Shown: positions 42,141 through 51,815 of the stretch, piece after piece
Layout: each line of letters opens with the position of its first letter
How positions within the stretch are numbered: position 1 is the stretch's first letter
Assembly (NCBI GenBank): GCA_910587735.1
Contig: CAJUNT010000005.1
Span: 62,001 to 126,000, forward strand
DNA: 64,000 nt
Direction of reading: 5' to 3'
Source: an uncultured Clostridia bacterium
Lineage (GTDB): Bacteria; Bacillota; Clostridia; Lachnospirales; Anaerotignaceae
The notes under the pieces: model-generated
The model's database searches: none
What the model was told of the DNA's origin: nothing
Seen by the model: only the letters and a program-made list of their open reading frames with translations
Translations under genes and position numbers: made by a program

Positions 42141-43844
42141 ATGTTAGAACATTTGCATATTAAAAATGTCGCTCTTATTACAGAAAGTGAAATTGATTTT
42201 GAAAAGGGATTAAATATTATTTCAGGAGAAACAGGTGCAGGAAAATCAATGCTGATTGATTCTCTTACTTTTGCATTAGGAGAAAGAACAAGTAGCAATT
42301 TTTTGAGAAAAGGAGAAAAAACGGCTGTTGTAGAAGCTGTTTTTAGTGTAGAAGATAAAGCGGTATTTGAAAAACTAAAACAAAATGGCATTACAGTAGA
42401 AGATGATGACAATACGATACTTTTAACCAGAACAATGAATCAATCTGGTAAAACAGTTTGTCGTATCAATGGTTGTGTAGTAACAGCAGGCATGATGAGA
42501 GAATGTGCAGAGGGGCTTATGGATATTCATGGACAGCACAATCATCAATCTTTATTAAATACTGCAAAGCATATACAGATACTTGACCGTTTTTGTGGCA
42601 AAGAATTAGAACAGGAAAAAGAAATTTTTGATATACAATATAAAAATTTAAAAGAAATTGAAAAAAATTTGACAGGTATATTACAAGATGAACAGCAAAG
42701 AGCAAAAAAAATTGATTTTTTACAATTTCAAATAGATGAAATTGGTAATGCTAAATTGCGCATAGGAGAAGAAGAAGAATTATTGGAAAGAAAAAATATA
42801 CTTGCCAATGCAGAGAAAATTAAAAATTTAACAGAAAATAGTTTACTTTTGTTATATCATGGTACAGATATGGAACATTCTGCGATAGACCAACTTTCTA
42901 AGGCATTGCAGTATATAGGGGATTTAACAGAATATGATGATACAGCAAATAATATTTATGAAGTATTAAATTCTGTATATGCACAAATGGACGATGCTAT
43001 AAGGGATTTAAAGCATTACGATGATAATATATTACAACAGCCAGAAGAATTGGAAGAAATAGAACAAAGAATACAGTTAATATATCATTTAAAAAAGAAA
43101 TATGGAAATAGTATAGAAGAAATGCTTCATTTTTATGAATCAGCAGTAAAAGAATTGGAATATTTATATAATAGTGAACAGATGACACAAGAATTAACGA
43201 AAAAAAAAGAAAAATTAGAAAAAGAATTATTACAGCAAGCAGAAAAAATGAGCAATATTAGAAAAAACAAAGCGCAACAAATACAAAAAGAAATTGAAAA
43301 GCAATTACAGGATTTAGAAATGAAACATGGACGTTTTGCTATTTTTATAGAAGACAAAAAGGAAATATCATATAATGGAAAAGATAAAGTTGAATTTTTA
43401 ATCTCTGCAAATGCAGGAGAAGAATTAAAACCACTTTCCAAAATTGCCTCAGGTGGTGAAATGTCAAGAGTAATGCTTGCATTAAAAACAGTATTAGCAA
43501 AAGCAGATAATATAGAACTTTTTATATTTGATGAAATTGATACAGGCGTTAGCGGTAGAACAGCGCAAAAAGTAGCAGAAAAAATGACCTTTATTGCGAA
43601 AACACATCAAATCATTTGTATTACTCATTTACCTCAAATTGCAGCTATGGCAGATAATCATTTTTTAATTGAAAAAAATACAGAACAGCAAAAAACAGTT
43701 ACAACAATTACAGCATTAGATGATAAACATTCTGTTTATGAAATTGCAAGGCTGATAGGAGGCGCAAAAATGACAGAAGCAACATGGACAGCCGCAAGGG
43801 AATTAAAAGAGCAAGCAAATGTATATAAATATACCCCTGTCTAA
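42141..43844 (+). CDS. recN: DNA repair protein RecN
   Basis: SMC-like ATPase of double-strand-break repair, 567 residues. The N-terminal Walker A is in ISGETGAGKSMLIDSLTFAL, a long coiled-coil region fills about residues 150-390, and the C-terminal half has the ABC signature KIASGGEMSRVMLALK and Walker B FIFDEIDTGVSGRT. An AATAGGAGAAG site precedes the ATG. The last five codons lie within the left arm of the following terminator, so the 3' end is tightly packed. Confidence 0.95.
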   Translation: MLEHLHIKNVALITESEIDFEKGLNIISGETGAGKSMLIDSLTFALGERTSSNFLRKGEKTAVVEAVFSVEDKAVFEKLKQNGITVEDDDNTILLTRTMNQSGKTVCRINGCVVTAGMMRECAEGLMDIHGQHNHQSLLNTAKHIQILDRFCGKELEQEKEIFDIQYKNLKEIEKNLTGILQDEQQRAKKIDFLQFQIDEIGNAKLRIGEEEELLERKNILANAEKIKNLTENSLLLLYHGTDMEHSAIDQLSKALQYIGDLTEYDDTANNIYEVLNSVYAQMDDAIRDLKHYDDNILQQPEELEEIEQRIQLIYHLKKKYGNSIEEMLHFYESAVKELEYLYNSEQMTQELTKKKEKLEKELLQQAEKMSNIRKNKAQQIQKEIEKQLQDLEMKHGRFAIFIEDKKEISYNGKDKVEFLISANAGEELKPLSKIASGGEMSRVMLALKTVLAKADNIELFIFDEIDTGVSGRTAQKVAEKMTFIAKTHQIICITHLPQIAAMADNHFLIEKNTEQQKTVTTITALDDKHSVYEIARLIGGAKMTEATWTAARELKEQANVYKYTPV

Positions 43845-43865
43845 TAATAAGACAGGGGTATATTT
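43827..43865. terminator. Bidirectional terminator overlapping the recN 3' end
   Basis: AAATATACCCCTGTC (43827-43841) pairs perfectly with GACAGGGGTATATTT (43851-43865). The left arm is coding sequence of recN and the recN stop lies in the loop; it also serves the convergent XRE gene. Confidence 0.85.
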
Positions 43866-43889
43866 ATAATATAGAAAATTTAAGTCAAA

Positions 43890-44366
43890 TTATTCATTTG
43901 ATTCATTTTTTGACTGTTCACCTACTTCATATTGTGCAGTAGGTTCAGCAGCGTGTAAAGCTTTCTGCTCATTTTGTCCTGGTATAGCATAAATGGTTGC
44001 TTCTTGTTTTTTATTTTCTGGTTTCATATTTTCTTCTTCTGGACGAGCAACCAACCACTCCATAAAAAATAAAAGTTCATTTATTTTTTTAGGAGATAAT
44101 TTAGCATAATAACGACGTACTTCATTAAATTCATTGGAATTATCTTCTCTAATATAAGGATAACGAATGTCATTTACCCCCAGTAAATAATCCATTGAAA
44201 CATTAAATATAGCCGCAATTTTTTTTAAATCTTCAATAGAAGGGTTATTCCTTCCAGACTCATAATTTGCTATGGCTGTATAACCATAATTAAGCATTTG
44301 ACCCAGACAAACCTGTGTCATTTTTTTTTCTTTTCTTAACATTTTTAATCGGTCTTTAAATAGCAT
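43890..44366 (-). CDS. XRE-family helix-turn-helix regulator
   Basis: DNA-binding protein, 158 residues, with an N-terminal Cro/CI-type helix-turn-helix (about 1-60): RLKMLRKEKKMTQVCLGQML and YGYTAIANYESGRNNPSIED. Its C-terminal part is polar and low in complexity (Glu, Lys, Asn, Gln), without a recognised domain. The start at 44366 is preceded by GAGAGGTGA; a GTG at 44375 lies inside that ribosome site and is rejected. It is convergent with recN and divergent from nifS. Targets unknown; it could be the regulator of the nifSU unit, but nothing proves it. Confidence 0.82.
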   Translation of the reverse strand: MLFKDRLKMLRKEKKMTQVCLGQMLNYGYTAIANYESGRNNPSIEDLKKIAAIFNVSMDYLLGVNDIRYPYIREDNSNEFNEVRRYYAKLSPKKINELLFFMEWLVARPEEENMKPENKKQEATIYAIPGQNEQKALHAAEPTAQYEVGEQSKNESNE

Positions 44367-44716
44367 AAAATTCACCTCTCAGTATTCTTTTGCATAATAT
44401 AGTAATGTGCATTACAACAAGAGTATTTACTAATAATAAATATTTCAATCTTTATTATTATATTTGAAAAAGATTTCTACGGGAATACAATATCACAATG
44501 TTCGAAAAAAACATTAAAAATATTTGCAATTTATGAAAAAATTTAACATAAATTATTACTTTTTTGTATTATATTGTATGATAATAGAGAAATAAATACA
44601 TAAATATAAAAAATATTGACAGAAAAAAAGAAAAATGATATTATTATACTAGAATTCATATAGGAATAGTATGATATATATTGTAATAATAAAAATAATG
44701 AAAGGAAGTATGTTTT
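44367..44716. other. Divergent intergenic region between the XRE regulator and nifS
   Basis: About 350 A/T-rich bases without a gene. The only confident element is the nifS promoter at 44616-44644; no IscR-like gene or clear operator is seen. Confidence 0.5.
44616..44644 (+). promoter_or_regulatory. nifS promoter
   Basis: Perfect TTGACA (44616-44621), 17-base spacer, TATTAT (44639-44644). It is among the best vegetative promoters in the window. Confidence 0.75.
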
Positions 44717-45898
44717 ATGAAAACAAATATATATTTTGATAATGCAGCAACAACACCAGTAAGAAAAGAAGTATACGACGAAATATTACCTTATTTTATG
44801 CAGTACTATGGTAATGCTTCTAGTATATACACCATTGCAAGAGAAAGTAAAAAAGCATTGGAAAAAGCAAGAGAACAAGTAGCAAAAGCATTAAATGCGA
44901 ATATAGACGAAATTTATTTTACAGCAGGCGGTTCGGAAAGTGATAACTTTGCATTAAAAGGCATTGCCGAAGCAATGGGAAAAAAAGGAAAACATATTAT
45001 TACAACACAGATAGAACATCATGCCATACTGCATACTTGTGAATATTTACAACAAAGAGGTTTTGAAATTACTTATTTGCCAGTAGATGAATATGGTAAA
45101 ATCAGTTTAGAAGAATTAAAAAATGCGATTCGTAAAGATACTATATTGATATCTGTTATGTTTGCCAATAATGAAATTGGTACAATACAACCTATAAAAG
45201 AAATTGGTGCAATCGCAAAGGAAAAAGGAGTTTATTTTCATACGGATGCCGTACAGGCAGTAGGTCATGTCAAAATAGATGTAAAAGAAATGAATATTGA
45301 TTTACTTTCACTATCTGGACATAAAATATGTGCGCCAAAAGGCATAGGAGCAATTTATATTAAAAAAGGTGTTGCTATTAATCCATTGATTCATGGGGGT
45401 GCGCAGGAAAAAAGACGTCGCGCAGGTACAGAAAATATAGCAGACATTGTGGGACTCGGTAAAGCAATAGAGTTAGCAAACGAAGAAATAGAACAAAATG
45501 TGACAAAAGTAAGTGCTTTGAGAGATAAATTAATAAATGGTATATTAGAAAAAATACCATATAGTAAATTAAATGGACATCCAACAGACAGATTGCCAGG
45601 AAACTGCAATATTTCATTTGAATTTATAGAAGGAGAATCTATGTTGTTGCTTTTGGATAGTAAGGGTATTGCAGCATCCAGTGGTTCTGCTTGTACCTCT
45701 GGTTCTTTAGACCCTTCCCATGTACTGTTAGCAATAGGATTGCCTCATGAAAAAGCACATGGTTCTTTGCGTATGACATTAGAGCATTATAATACAGAAA
45801 AAGAAGTGGATATTGTATTGGAGGAATTGCCTGCAATTGTTTCAAAATTACGTGATATGTCACCATTGTATGAAACATTTTTAAAACAACAAAAGTAA
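44717..45898 (+). CDS. nifS: Cysteine desulfurase (NifS/IscS type)
   Basis: PLP enzyme, 393 residues, that takes sulfur from cysteine for iron-sulfur cluster assembly. N-terminal IYFDNAATTPVRKEVYDE, the PLP lysine in LSLSGHKICAPKGIGAIY and the persulfide cysteine in the mobile loop ASSGSACTSGSLDPSHV are all present. It is followed 61 bases on by the scaffold nifU, making a minimal two-gene ISC system like that of Clostridia; no IscR gene lies next to it. The ATG follows AAAGGAAG. Confidence 0.94.
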   Translation: MKTNIYFDNAATTPVRKEVYDEILPYFMQYYGNASSIYTIARESKKALEKAREQVAKALNANIDEIYFTAGGSESDNFALKGIAEAMGKKGKHIITTQIEHHAILHTCEYLQQRGFEITYLPVDEYGKISLEELKNAIRKDTILISVMFANNEIGTIQPIKEIGAIAKEKGVYFHTDAVQAVGHVKIDVKEMNIDLLSLSGHKICAPKGIGAIYIKKGVAINPLIHGGAQEKRRRAGTENIADIVGLGKAIELANEEIEQNVTKVSALRDKLINGILEKIPYSKLNGHPTDRLPGNCNISFEFIEGESMLLLLDSKGIAASSGSACTSGSLDPSHVLLAIGLPHEKAHGSLRMTLEHYNTEKEVDIVLEELPAIVSKLRDMSPLYETFLKQQK

Positions 45899-45959
45899 AA
45901 TACAGTAAATAGTGTTAGATATAAAATCATATTAGAATATACAAAGGAGATAAAGCATT

Positions 45960-46388
45960 ATGGAATACAGTAATAAAGTTATGGAGCATTTTATGAACCC
46001 CAAAAATGTAGGAGAAATGGAAAACCCAAGCGGTGTAGGTATAGTAGGAAATGCAAAATGTGGCGATATCATGAAAGTATACATTGATGTAGAAAATGGC
46101 ATCATAAAAGATGCAAAATTTAAAACATTTGGCTGTGGTGCGGCAATCGCAACAAGTTCTATGGCAACAGAATTAGTAAAGGGAAAAAATATACAGCAAG
46201 CACTTGAAATTACAAACAAAGTCGTTATGGAGGCATTAGATGGATTACCTCCTGTAAAAGTACATTGTTCTTGTTTAGCTGAGGAAGCACTCCATGCTGC
46301 ATTATGGGACTATGCACAAAAAAATCATATTGTGATAGAAGGGCTGAAAAAGCCAGTAGAAGATATAGAACATTTGCATAACCATTAA
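45960..46388 (+). CDS. nifU: Iron-sulfur scaffold protein (NifU N-terminal / IscU type)
   Basis: Scaffold for 2Fe-2S and 4Fe-4S assembly, 142 residues. The three cluster-ligand cysteines are seen in GNAKCGDIMKVYID, TFGCGAAIATSSMA and VHCSCLAEEALHAAL; the last has an extra Cys (HCSC) compared with the usual HCSVLA. No C-terminal Nfu domain is attached, and the C-terminal tail has several His (EHLHNH). The ATG follows AAAGGAG. It is the partner of the desulfurase upstream. Confidence 0.92.
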   Translation: MEYSNKVMEHFMNPKNVGEMENPSGVGIVGNAKCGDIMKVYIDVENGIIKDAKFKTFGCGAAIATSSMATELVKGKNIQQALEITNKVVMEALDGLPPVKVHCSCLAEEALHAALWDYAQKNHIVIEGLKKPVEDIEHLHNH

Positions 46389-46427
46389 GATATATTTTAT
46401 TTATCATATAATATGCAAAAAGTAATC

Positions 46428-46460
46428 AAAAGACTGTTGTAAAAATACAACAGTCTTTTT
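46428..46460 (+). terminator. Terminator after nifU
   Basis: AAAAGACTGTTGT with ACAACAGTCTTTT and a T-run. It is almost identical to the terminator at 51403-51434. Confidence 0.85.
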
Positions 46461-46613
46461 TGTGAGATTTGTTTATGATATTTTAAATTTTTACTATAAA
46501 ACCATATAATTTTTTTACAAATTCTATTATATTATATCTTGCTTTTAGAACAAGTTTGCTATAAAATAAACAATAGTAAACATGATATAATGATAAAGAA
46601 AGGACGAGGCATT

Positions 46614-47261
46614 ATGAAAATTTTTATTGATACTGCAAATGTAGAACATATTAGAGAGGCAAATGATTTGGGTGTAATTTGCGGTGTTACAACAAACCCT
46701 TCTTTGATAGCAAAAGAAGGTAGAGATTTTGTAGAAGTTGTAAAAGAAATTACAACAATAGTAGATGGTCCTATCAGTGCAGAAGTTATCAGCTTAGAAC
46801 ATGAAGGTATGGTAAAAGAAGCAAGAGAATTAGTAAAAATACATAAAAACATCGTTATCAAAATTCCTATGACATTGGAAGGACTAAAGGCAGTAAAAAT
46901 ATTGTCATCAGAAGGCGTTAAAACAAATGTAACATTGATATTTTCTGCAACACAGGCACTCCTTGCAGCTAGAGCTGGTGCAACATATGTCAGCCCTTTC
47001 CTTGGTAGAGTAGACGATATTGGAACAGAAGGTATGAATTTAATTGAAGAAATTGTTGATATATTCAGTGTACACGGTATTGATACAGAAATAATTGCAG
47101 CAAGTATTAGAAATCCTCTTCATGTTATCAATGCTGCAAGATTAGGTTGCCATATTGCAACAATACCTTATAATGTTATTATACAAATGGCAAAACATCC
47201 TTTAACAGATATTGGTATTGAAAGATTTTTGAAAGATTGGGAAACTGTTCCTAAAAAATAA
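46614..47261 (+). CDS. fsa: Transaldolase-like fructose-6-phosphate aldolase
   Basis: Short class I aldolase of the transaldolase C / FSA group, 215 residues. MKIFIDTANVEHIREANDLG and GVTTNPSLIAKEG are family stretches; the Schiff-base Lys is in NIVIKIPMT (about residue 83), followed by VTLIFSATQALLAARAGATY. Such proteins act as transaldolase or as fructose-6-phosphate aldolase; with transketolase directly downstream, a transaldolase role in the non-oxidative pentose phosphate pathway is the better guess. The ATG at 46614 follows AAAGGACGAGG. Confidence 0.9.
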   Translation: MKIFIDTANVEHIREANDLGVICGVTTNPSLIAKEGRDFVEVVKEITTIVDGPISAEVISLEHEGMVKEARELVKIHKNIVIKIPMTLEGLKAVKILSSEGVKTNVTLIFSATQALLAARAGATYVSPFLGRVDDIGTEGMNLIEEIVDIFSVHGIDTEIIAASIRNPLHVINAARLGCHIATIPYNVIIQMAKHPLTDIGIERFLKDWETVPKK

Positions 47262-47332
47262 GCCATTATAATATGAAAAAAATAGTATATTTATCAATAT
47301 TTGATTTGCAGTATACTAACAGGAGGAATATC

Positions 47333-49318
47333 ATGAATCAAATAGAACAATTATCAGTAAACACCATTCGTTTTCTTTCTGCTGAAGCAATACAAAAAGC
47401 AAACAGCGGTCATCCAGGGTTACCATTAGGCGCAGCTCCTGCTGCATATGCTCTTTGGGCAAAAGAAATGAAACATAACCCAGCAAATCCGGAATGGGTA
47501 GATAGAGACAGATTTATATTATCAGCAGGACATGGCTCTGCTATGTTATATTCTTTACTTCATTTATTTGGATATGGTTTAACAATAGAAGATTTAAAGC
47601 AGTTTCGCCAAAATGGTTCTTTGACACCAGGACATCCAGAATATAAATTGACAAAAGGTGTTGAAATTACAACAGGTCCTTTGGGACAAGGCATTGCAAA
47701 TGCAGTTGGTTTTGCACTTGCTGAAAAACACTTAGCAGCAAAATTTAATACACCTGAATACAATATTGTGGACCACTATACATTTGTAATGTGTGGTGAT
47801 GGTTGTTTAATGGAAGGTGTTTCAGCAGAAGCAGCTTCACTAGCAGCAACAATGGGATTATCTAAATTAATATTACTTTATGATTCCAATAACATTACAA
47901 TAGAAGGTAACACTGATATTGCTTTTACAGAAAATGTATTAAAGCGTTTTGAGGCATATGGTTGGCATACACAGGAAGTAAAAGATGGTACAGATATTGA
48001 TGCGATTGCAAAAGCGATTGAACAAGCAAAATCAGAAACAACAAAGCCTTCTATTATAAAAGTAGATACCATTATTGGTTATGGTGCGCCAAATAAACAA
48101 GGAAAAGCATCTGCACATGGAGAGCCTTTAGGAGAAGACGAAATTAAAGCAACAAAACAATCACTTGGCTGGATGGAAACAGAAGCATTTGCTGTACCAA
48201 GAGAAGTAGCAGAACATATGAAAGCATTGCAATCAGAATGTGCCAAAAAAGAACAGCAATGGCATGAAATGTTTGAACAGTACAAAAAAGCGTATCCAGA
48301 ATTAGCAGAACAATGGGATATTTGGCACAGTGACACATTACCAGTAGATTTATTAAATGATGAAGATTATTGGACATATGAAGGTGATATTGCAACAAGA
48401 GCATCTTCTGAAAAAGTATTGCAAAAATTGTCTAAAGCAGTACCTAATTTAATAGGTGGTTCTGCGGACTTAGCACCTTCCAATAAATCTGTTATGAAAG
48501 ATAGAGAATATTATTCTTGTGAAAGTGCAACAGGCTCTAATATTCATTTTGGTATTAGAGAATTTGCTATGACAGCAATAGCGAATGGTATTGCTGCTCA
48601 TGGTGGTTTAAGACCATATATTGCAGGATTTTTTGTATTTAGTGATTATATGAAATCTGGTTTAAGAATGAGTGCATTGATGGAATTACCTGTAATCAGT
48701 ATTATGACACATGATAGTATAGGTGTAGGAGAAGATGGTCCAACACATCAGCCTATAGAACATTTGGCAGCATTAAGAAGTATGCCAAATTATACTGTAT
48801 TCCGTCCTTGTGACACAAGAGAAACCGCAGCAGGCTGGTTGATAGGACTTACAAAAACAACATCTCCTACTGCGCTCATATTAACAAGACAAAACTTACC
48901 ATTGCTAGATGGTACAGGAAAAAATGCATTAAAAGGTGCATATATATTGAAGGATTGTCAAGGAACACCAGATGTATTACTTATGGCAAGTGGTTCGGAA
49001 GTAGAATTGATATATAAAGCATATGATGTACTTGCAGAAAAAGGTGTAAAAGCTAGAGTAATTAGTATGCCAAGTTTTGAATTATTTGAACAGCAGTCAA
49101 AAGAATATCAACAAAGTGTGATACCAAATGAAGTTAGAAATAGAGTTGCAGTAGAGGCAGCAAGTTCATTCGGTTGGCATAAATATGTTGGATTAGATGG
49201 CGAAATCATTAGTATAGACCATTTTGGTGCATCTGCTCCAGCAGGTACATTGTTTAAACAGTTTGGCTTTACAGTAGAAAATGTAGTAGAAAAAGCATTA
49301 AAAGTGGTATGTAAATAA
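47333..49318 (+). CDS. tkt: Transketolase
   Basis: Thiamine-diphosphate enzyme of the non-oxidative pentose phosphate pathway, 661 residues, full length. TPP-binding CGDGCLMEGVSAEAASLA near residue 155, KANSGHPGLPLGAAPAAYAL at the N-terminus with the substrate His, and HFGIREFAMTAIANGIAAHG in the second domain are diagnostic. The ATG at 47333 follows ACAGGAGGA; an in-frame ATG at 47273 has no ribosome site. It shares a unit with the transaldolase-like gene and connects ribose-5-phosphate, as made from the ribose operon, with glycolysis. Confidence 0.95.
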   Translation: MNQIEQLSVNTIRFLSAEAIQKANSGHPGLPLGAAPAAYALWAKEMKHNPANPEWVDRDRFILSAGHGSAMLYSLLHLFGYGLTIEDLKQFRQNGSLTPGHPEYKLTKGVEITTGPLGQGIANAVGFALAEKHLAAKFNTPEYNIVDHYTFVMCGDGCLMEGVSAEAASLAATMGLSKLILLYDSNNITIEGNTDIAFTENVLKRFEAYGWHTQEVKDGTDIDAIAKAIEQAKSETTKPSIIKVDTIIGYGAPNKQGKASAHGEPLGEDEIKATKQSLGWMETEAFAVPREVAEHMKALQSECAKKEQQWHEMFEQYKKAYPELAEQWDIWHSDTLPVDLLNDEDYWTYEGDIATRASSEKVLQKLSKAVPNLIGGSADLAPSNKSVMKDREYYSCESATGSNIHFGIREFAMTAIANGIAAHGGLRPYIAGFFVFSDYMKSGLRMSALMELPVISIMTHDSIGVGEDGPTHQPIEHLAALRSMPNYTVFRPCDTRETAAGWLIGLTKTTSPTALILTRQNLPLLDGTGKNALKGAYILKDCQGTPDVLLMASGSEVELIYKAYDVLAEKGVKARVISMPSFELFEQQSKEYQQSVIPNEVRNRVAVEAASSFGWHKYVGLDGEIISIDHFGASAPAGTLFKQFGFTVENVVEKALKVVCK

Positions 49319-49330
49319 TATAAATATGAA

Positions 49331-49366
49331 AAATAGGCTTTTAGTATAACTAAAAGCCTATTTTTT
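49331..49366 (+). terminator. Terminator after tkt
   Basis: AAATAGGCTTTTAG with CTAAAAGCCTATTT and a T-run. Confidence 0.85.
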
Positions 49367-49441
49367 AAAATACTATTATGATAAATATTTCATTTGTAAT
49401 TAACAAAATAAAGTAAAATAAAAATAAGGGAGAAAGTATAT

Positions 49442-49990
49442 ATGAGAGCATTTATAGCAATTCCCCTAAAAGAAGATATAAAACAGACATTATTTGATAT
49501 ACAACAACAATGTCGTCAAAGAAGTAAAAAAGGAAATTTTACGGAAAAAGAAAATTTTCATATGACATTACATTTTTTAGGAGAAGTTACAACAGAAGAT
49601 ATAGAGGATTTAAAACAAGCAATTTATGAAACAGCAATCAGAAACAGAGCATTTACATTAACATTAGATAAAATCGGCGTTTTTCAAAGAGAAGAAAAGG
49701 GCGTTGTTTGGGTAGGCACAGAACAGAATAAAATACTCTTTCGTTTATTTGAAAGTTTACAAAAAGGTTTAACAAAACAGGGTTTTGCAAGAGATAGAAA
49801 AAAATTAAGTCCACATATTACATTAGCAAGGGAAGTTGTGCCTTATGGTTCTTTTATACAAATGCAAAAGTCCGTGGTTGTAGAACAAAAACAAATAGAA
49901 GTAGATTGTATAACATTGTTTGAAAGTGTTAGAATAGGGAGAAAACTGCTGTATCAGCCTATTTTTACAGAGATGCTTTCAAAAAAATGA
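49442..49990 (+). CDS. thpR: RNA 2',3'-cyclic phosphodiesterase (LigT/ThpR family)
   Basis: 2H phosphoesterase, 182 residues, which opens 2',3'-cyclic phosphate ends of RNA. Both HxT catalytic motifs are present: FHMTLHFLGEV (about residue 40) and LSPHITLAREV (about residue 121). N-terminal MRAFIAIPL is typical. The ATG follows AGGGAGAAAG. It is monocistronic, and the physiological substrate in bacteria is not settled. Confidence 0.92.
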   Translation: MRAFIAIPLKEDIKQTLFDIQQQCRQRSKKGNFTEKENFHMTLHFLGEVTTEDIEDLKQAIYETAIRNRAFTLTLDKIGVFQREEKGVVWVGTEQNKILFRLFESLQKGLTKQGFARDRKKLSPHITLAREVVPYGSFIQMQKSVVVEQKQIEVDCITLFESVRIGRKLLYQPIFTEMLSKK

Positions 49991-50250
49991 CATATCATAT
50001 ATATGAACAAAAACAACACAAATATATTCAAATAATTAGACGATATTTTATAAATCATATTATAATAATTAAGATTTTTATTGCATTTTTTTCAAAACAC
50101 TATAGCAATTTTTGTGAAAATCATGTATAATATGAATAGGTTTATAAGGAAAGCGATTTTCTGTATGCAGCAGATGAACAGAATAGAGTTTTCCGAGTTT
50201 TTTTGCAAATATTGCAGAAACTTTTTTTGTTTGTCGAAGGAGGACATTTT

Positions 50251-51393
50251 ATGGATTTTAGTTTATCAAAAAAACATTTGTTGCTGAAAGATTTGTACAA
50301 AAAATTTGCTGAGGAAGAAGTGAAACCATTAGCAGAAGAATTAGACGAGCAGGAACGTTTTCCTGTGGAAACAGTAAAAAAATTAGCTAGATATGGATTT
50401 ATGGGTATTCCTTTTCCAAAAGAGTATGGTGGCTCTGGTGCAGATAATTTAGCATATTCTATTGCAGTAGAAGAATTAGGCAAGGTATGTGCTACAACAG
50501 CAGTTGTTGTTTCTGCACATACATCATTATGCTGTCAGCCAATATTCCAATTTGGTACAGAAGAACAAAAACAAAAATATTTAGTACCATTGGCAAAAGG
50601 TGAAAAATTGGGTGCTTTCGGTTTAACAGAGCCTAGTGCTGGAACAGATGCTTCTATGCAGCAAACAAAGGCAGTATTAGACGGTGACGAATATGTATTA
50701 AACGGTACAAAGATATTTATTACAAATGGAGAATATGCAGATATTTATGTTGTAATTGCTATGACAGACATATCAAAAGGTACAAGAGGCATATCTGCTT
50801 TTATTGTTGAAAAAGGTACACCTGGTTTTTCATTTGGTAAAAAAGAAAGAAAAATGGGTATCAGAGGTTCTGCAACTTGTGAATTAGTATTTGAAAATTG
50901 CCGTATTCCAAAACAAAACATATTAGGAAAAGAAGGACAAGGCTTTAAAATTGCTATGCAGACATTGGATTCTGGACGTATTGGTATTGCATCTCAAGCA
51001 TTGGGTATTGCAGAAGGTGCTATGGATGAATGTATTAAATACGTTATGGAAAGAAAACAATTCCGTAAAAAAATTGGTCAATTCCAAAATACACAATTTG
51101 AATTAGCAGATATGGCTACAAAAGTAGAAGCTGTAAAATTGCTTGTATATGAAGCAGCTTGTGAAAAAGATGCTCATAGACCTTATAGCCATTTATCTTC
51201 TATGGCAAAATACTTAGCAGGTAGTACAGCAAGTGATGTAACAAGAAGATGTTTGCAGTTGTTCGGTGGATATGGATATACTAGAGAATATCCTATTGAA
51301 AGAATGATGAGAGATGCAAAAATCACAGAAATTTATGAAGGTACATCAGAAGTACAAAAAATCGTTATTGCAAATTGGCTGAAATTGAAATAA
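50251..51393 (+). CDS. Acyl-CoA dehydrogenase (short-chain, butyryl-CoA type)
   Basis: FAD enzyme, 380 residues, that introduces or removes a 2,3 double bond in acyl-CoA. FGLTEPSAGTDAS binds flavin, ITNGEYADIYVVI is the middle-domain strand, and the catalytic Glu lies in ITEIYEGTSEVQKIVIAN. This matches short-chain members such as butyryl-CoA dehydrogenase of Clostridia. No etfAB, crotonase or thiolase gene accompanies it, so it is not part of a butyrate operon here and its electron partner is encoded elsewhere. The ATG at 50251 follows GAAGGAGG. Confidence 0.9.
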   Translation: MDFSLSKKHLLLKDLYKKFAEEEVKPLAEELDEQERFPVETVKKLARYGFMGIPFPKEYGGSGADNLAYSIAVEELGKVCATTAVVVSAHTSLCCQPIFQFGTEEQKQKYLVPLAKGEKLGAFGLTEPSAGTDASMQQTKAVLDGDEYVLNGTKIFITNGEYADIYVVIAMTDISKGTRGISAFIVEKGTPGFSFGKKERKMGIRGSATCELVFENCRIPKQNILGKEGQGFKIAMQTLDSGRIGIASQALGIAEGAMDECIKYVMERKQFRKKIGQFQNTQFELADMATKVEAVKLLVYEAACEKDAHRPYSHLSSMAKYLAGSTASDVTRRCLQLFGGYGYTREYPIERMMRDAKITEIYEGTSEVQKIVIANWLKLK

Positions 51394-51402
51394 TATCATA
51401 AC

Positions 51403-51434
51403 AAAAGACTGTTGTAGTAATACAACAGTCTTTT
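51403..51434. terminator. Terminator after the acyl-CoA dehydrogenase gene
   Basis: AAAAGACTGTTGTA (51403-51416) with TACAACAGTCTTTT (51421-51434); 14-bp perfect stem, usable in both directions. Confidence 0.85.
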
Positions 51435-51437
51435 GTG

Positions 51438-51720
51438 TTACCAAGTAAGCCAGCCATAAGTACGATAATCTCTATTTCTGGGTTTGTAATAGACTTCATG
51501 GTATAGATTTTGTTTTAACATTCTGCGAAATTTTCTGTTTGTTATTTTGCGAATGTATTTTTTTTCTTTTTTAAACCAATGTCCTGTTAAACGATGATGT
51601 CTAAAATCTTGAAATGCTTTTTCTCTGGGATTTCCTCTACATTGTTTTTGTGCATACACTTTTTTGATAATTTTTTTTGTGTTGTTGTTCTTCCCAGTGT
51701 AAAATTTGTTTTTGTTTCAT
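51438..51720 (-). pseudogene. Small basic hypothetical protein, apparent frameshift near its start
   Basis: The open part (51438-51659) encodes a strongly basic, aromatic-rich stretch containing FRHHRLTGHWFKKEKKYIRK and ending RTYGWLTW; it looks like a real protein but I do not recognise it. That frame has only a GTG (51659) without a ribosome site. The frame of the ATG at 51720 gives MKQKQILHWEEQQHKK and then goes out of frame; dropping one base from the run of eight T (51671-51678) joins the two into a single protein of about 93 residues. So either a frameshift mutation, a sequencing error in the homopolymer, or the short GTG version is right. Confidence 0.45.
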
Positions 51721-51815
51721 ATCCTTTCATCAGTATGGGCTTTAGATTTACATTATAATGTATTTACTCCATACTTAGAAAGGTGTCATTCTTTCTATCA
51801 TTAAAATTCTCCTTA

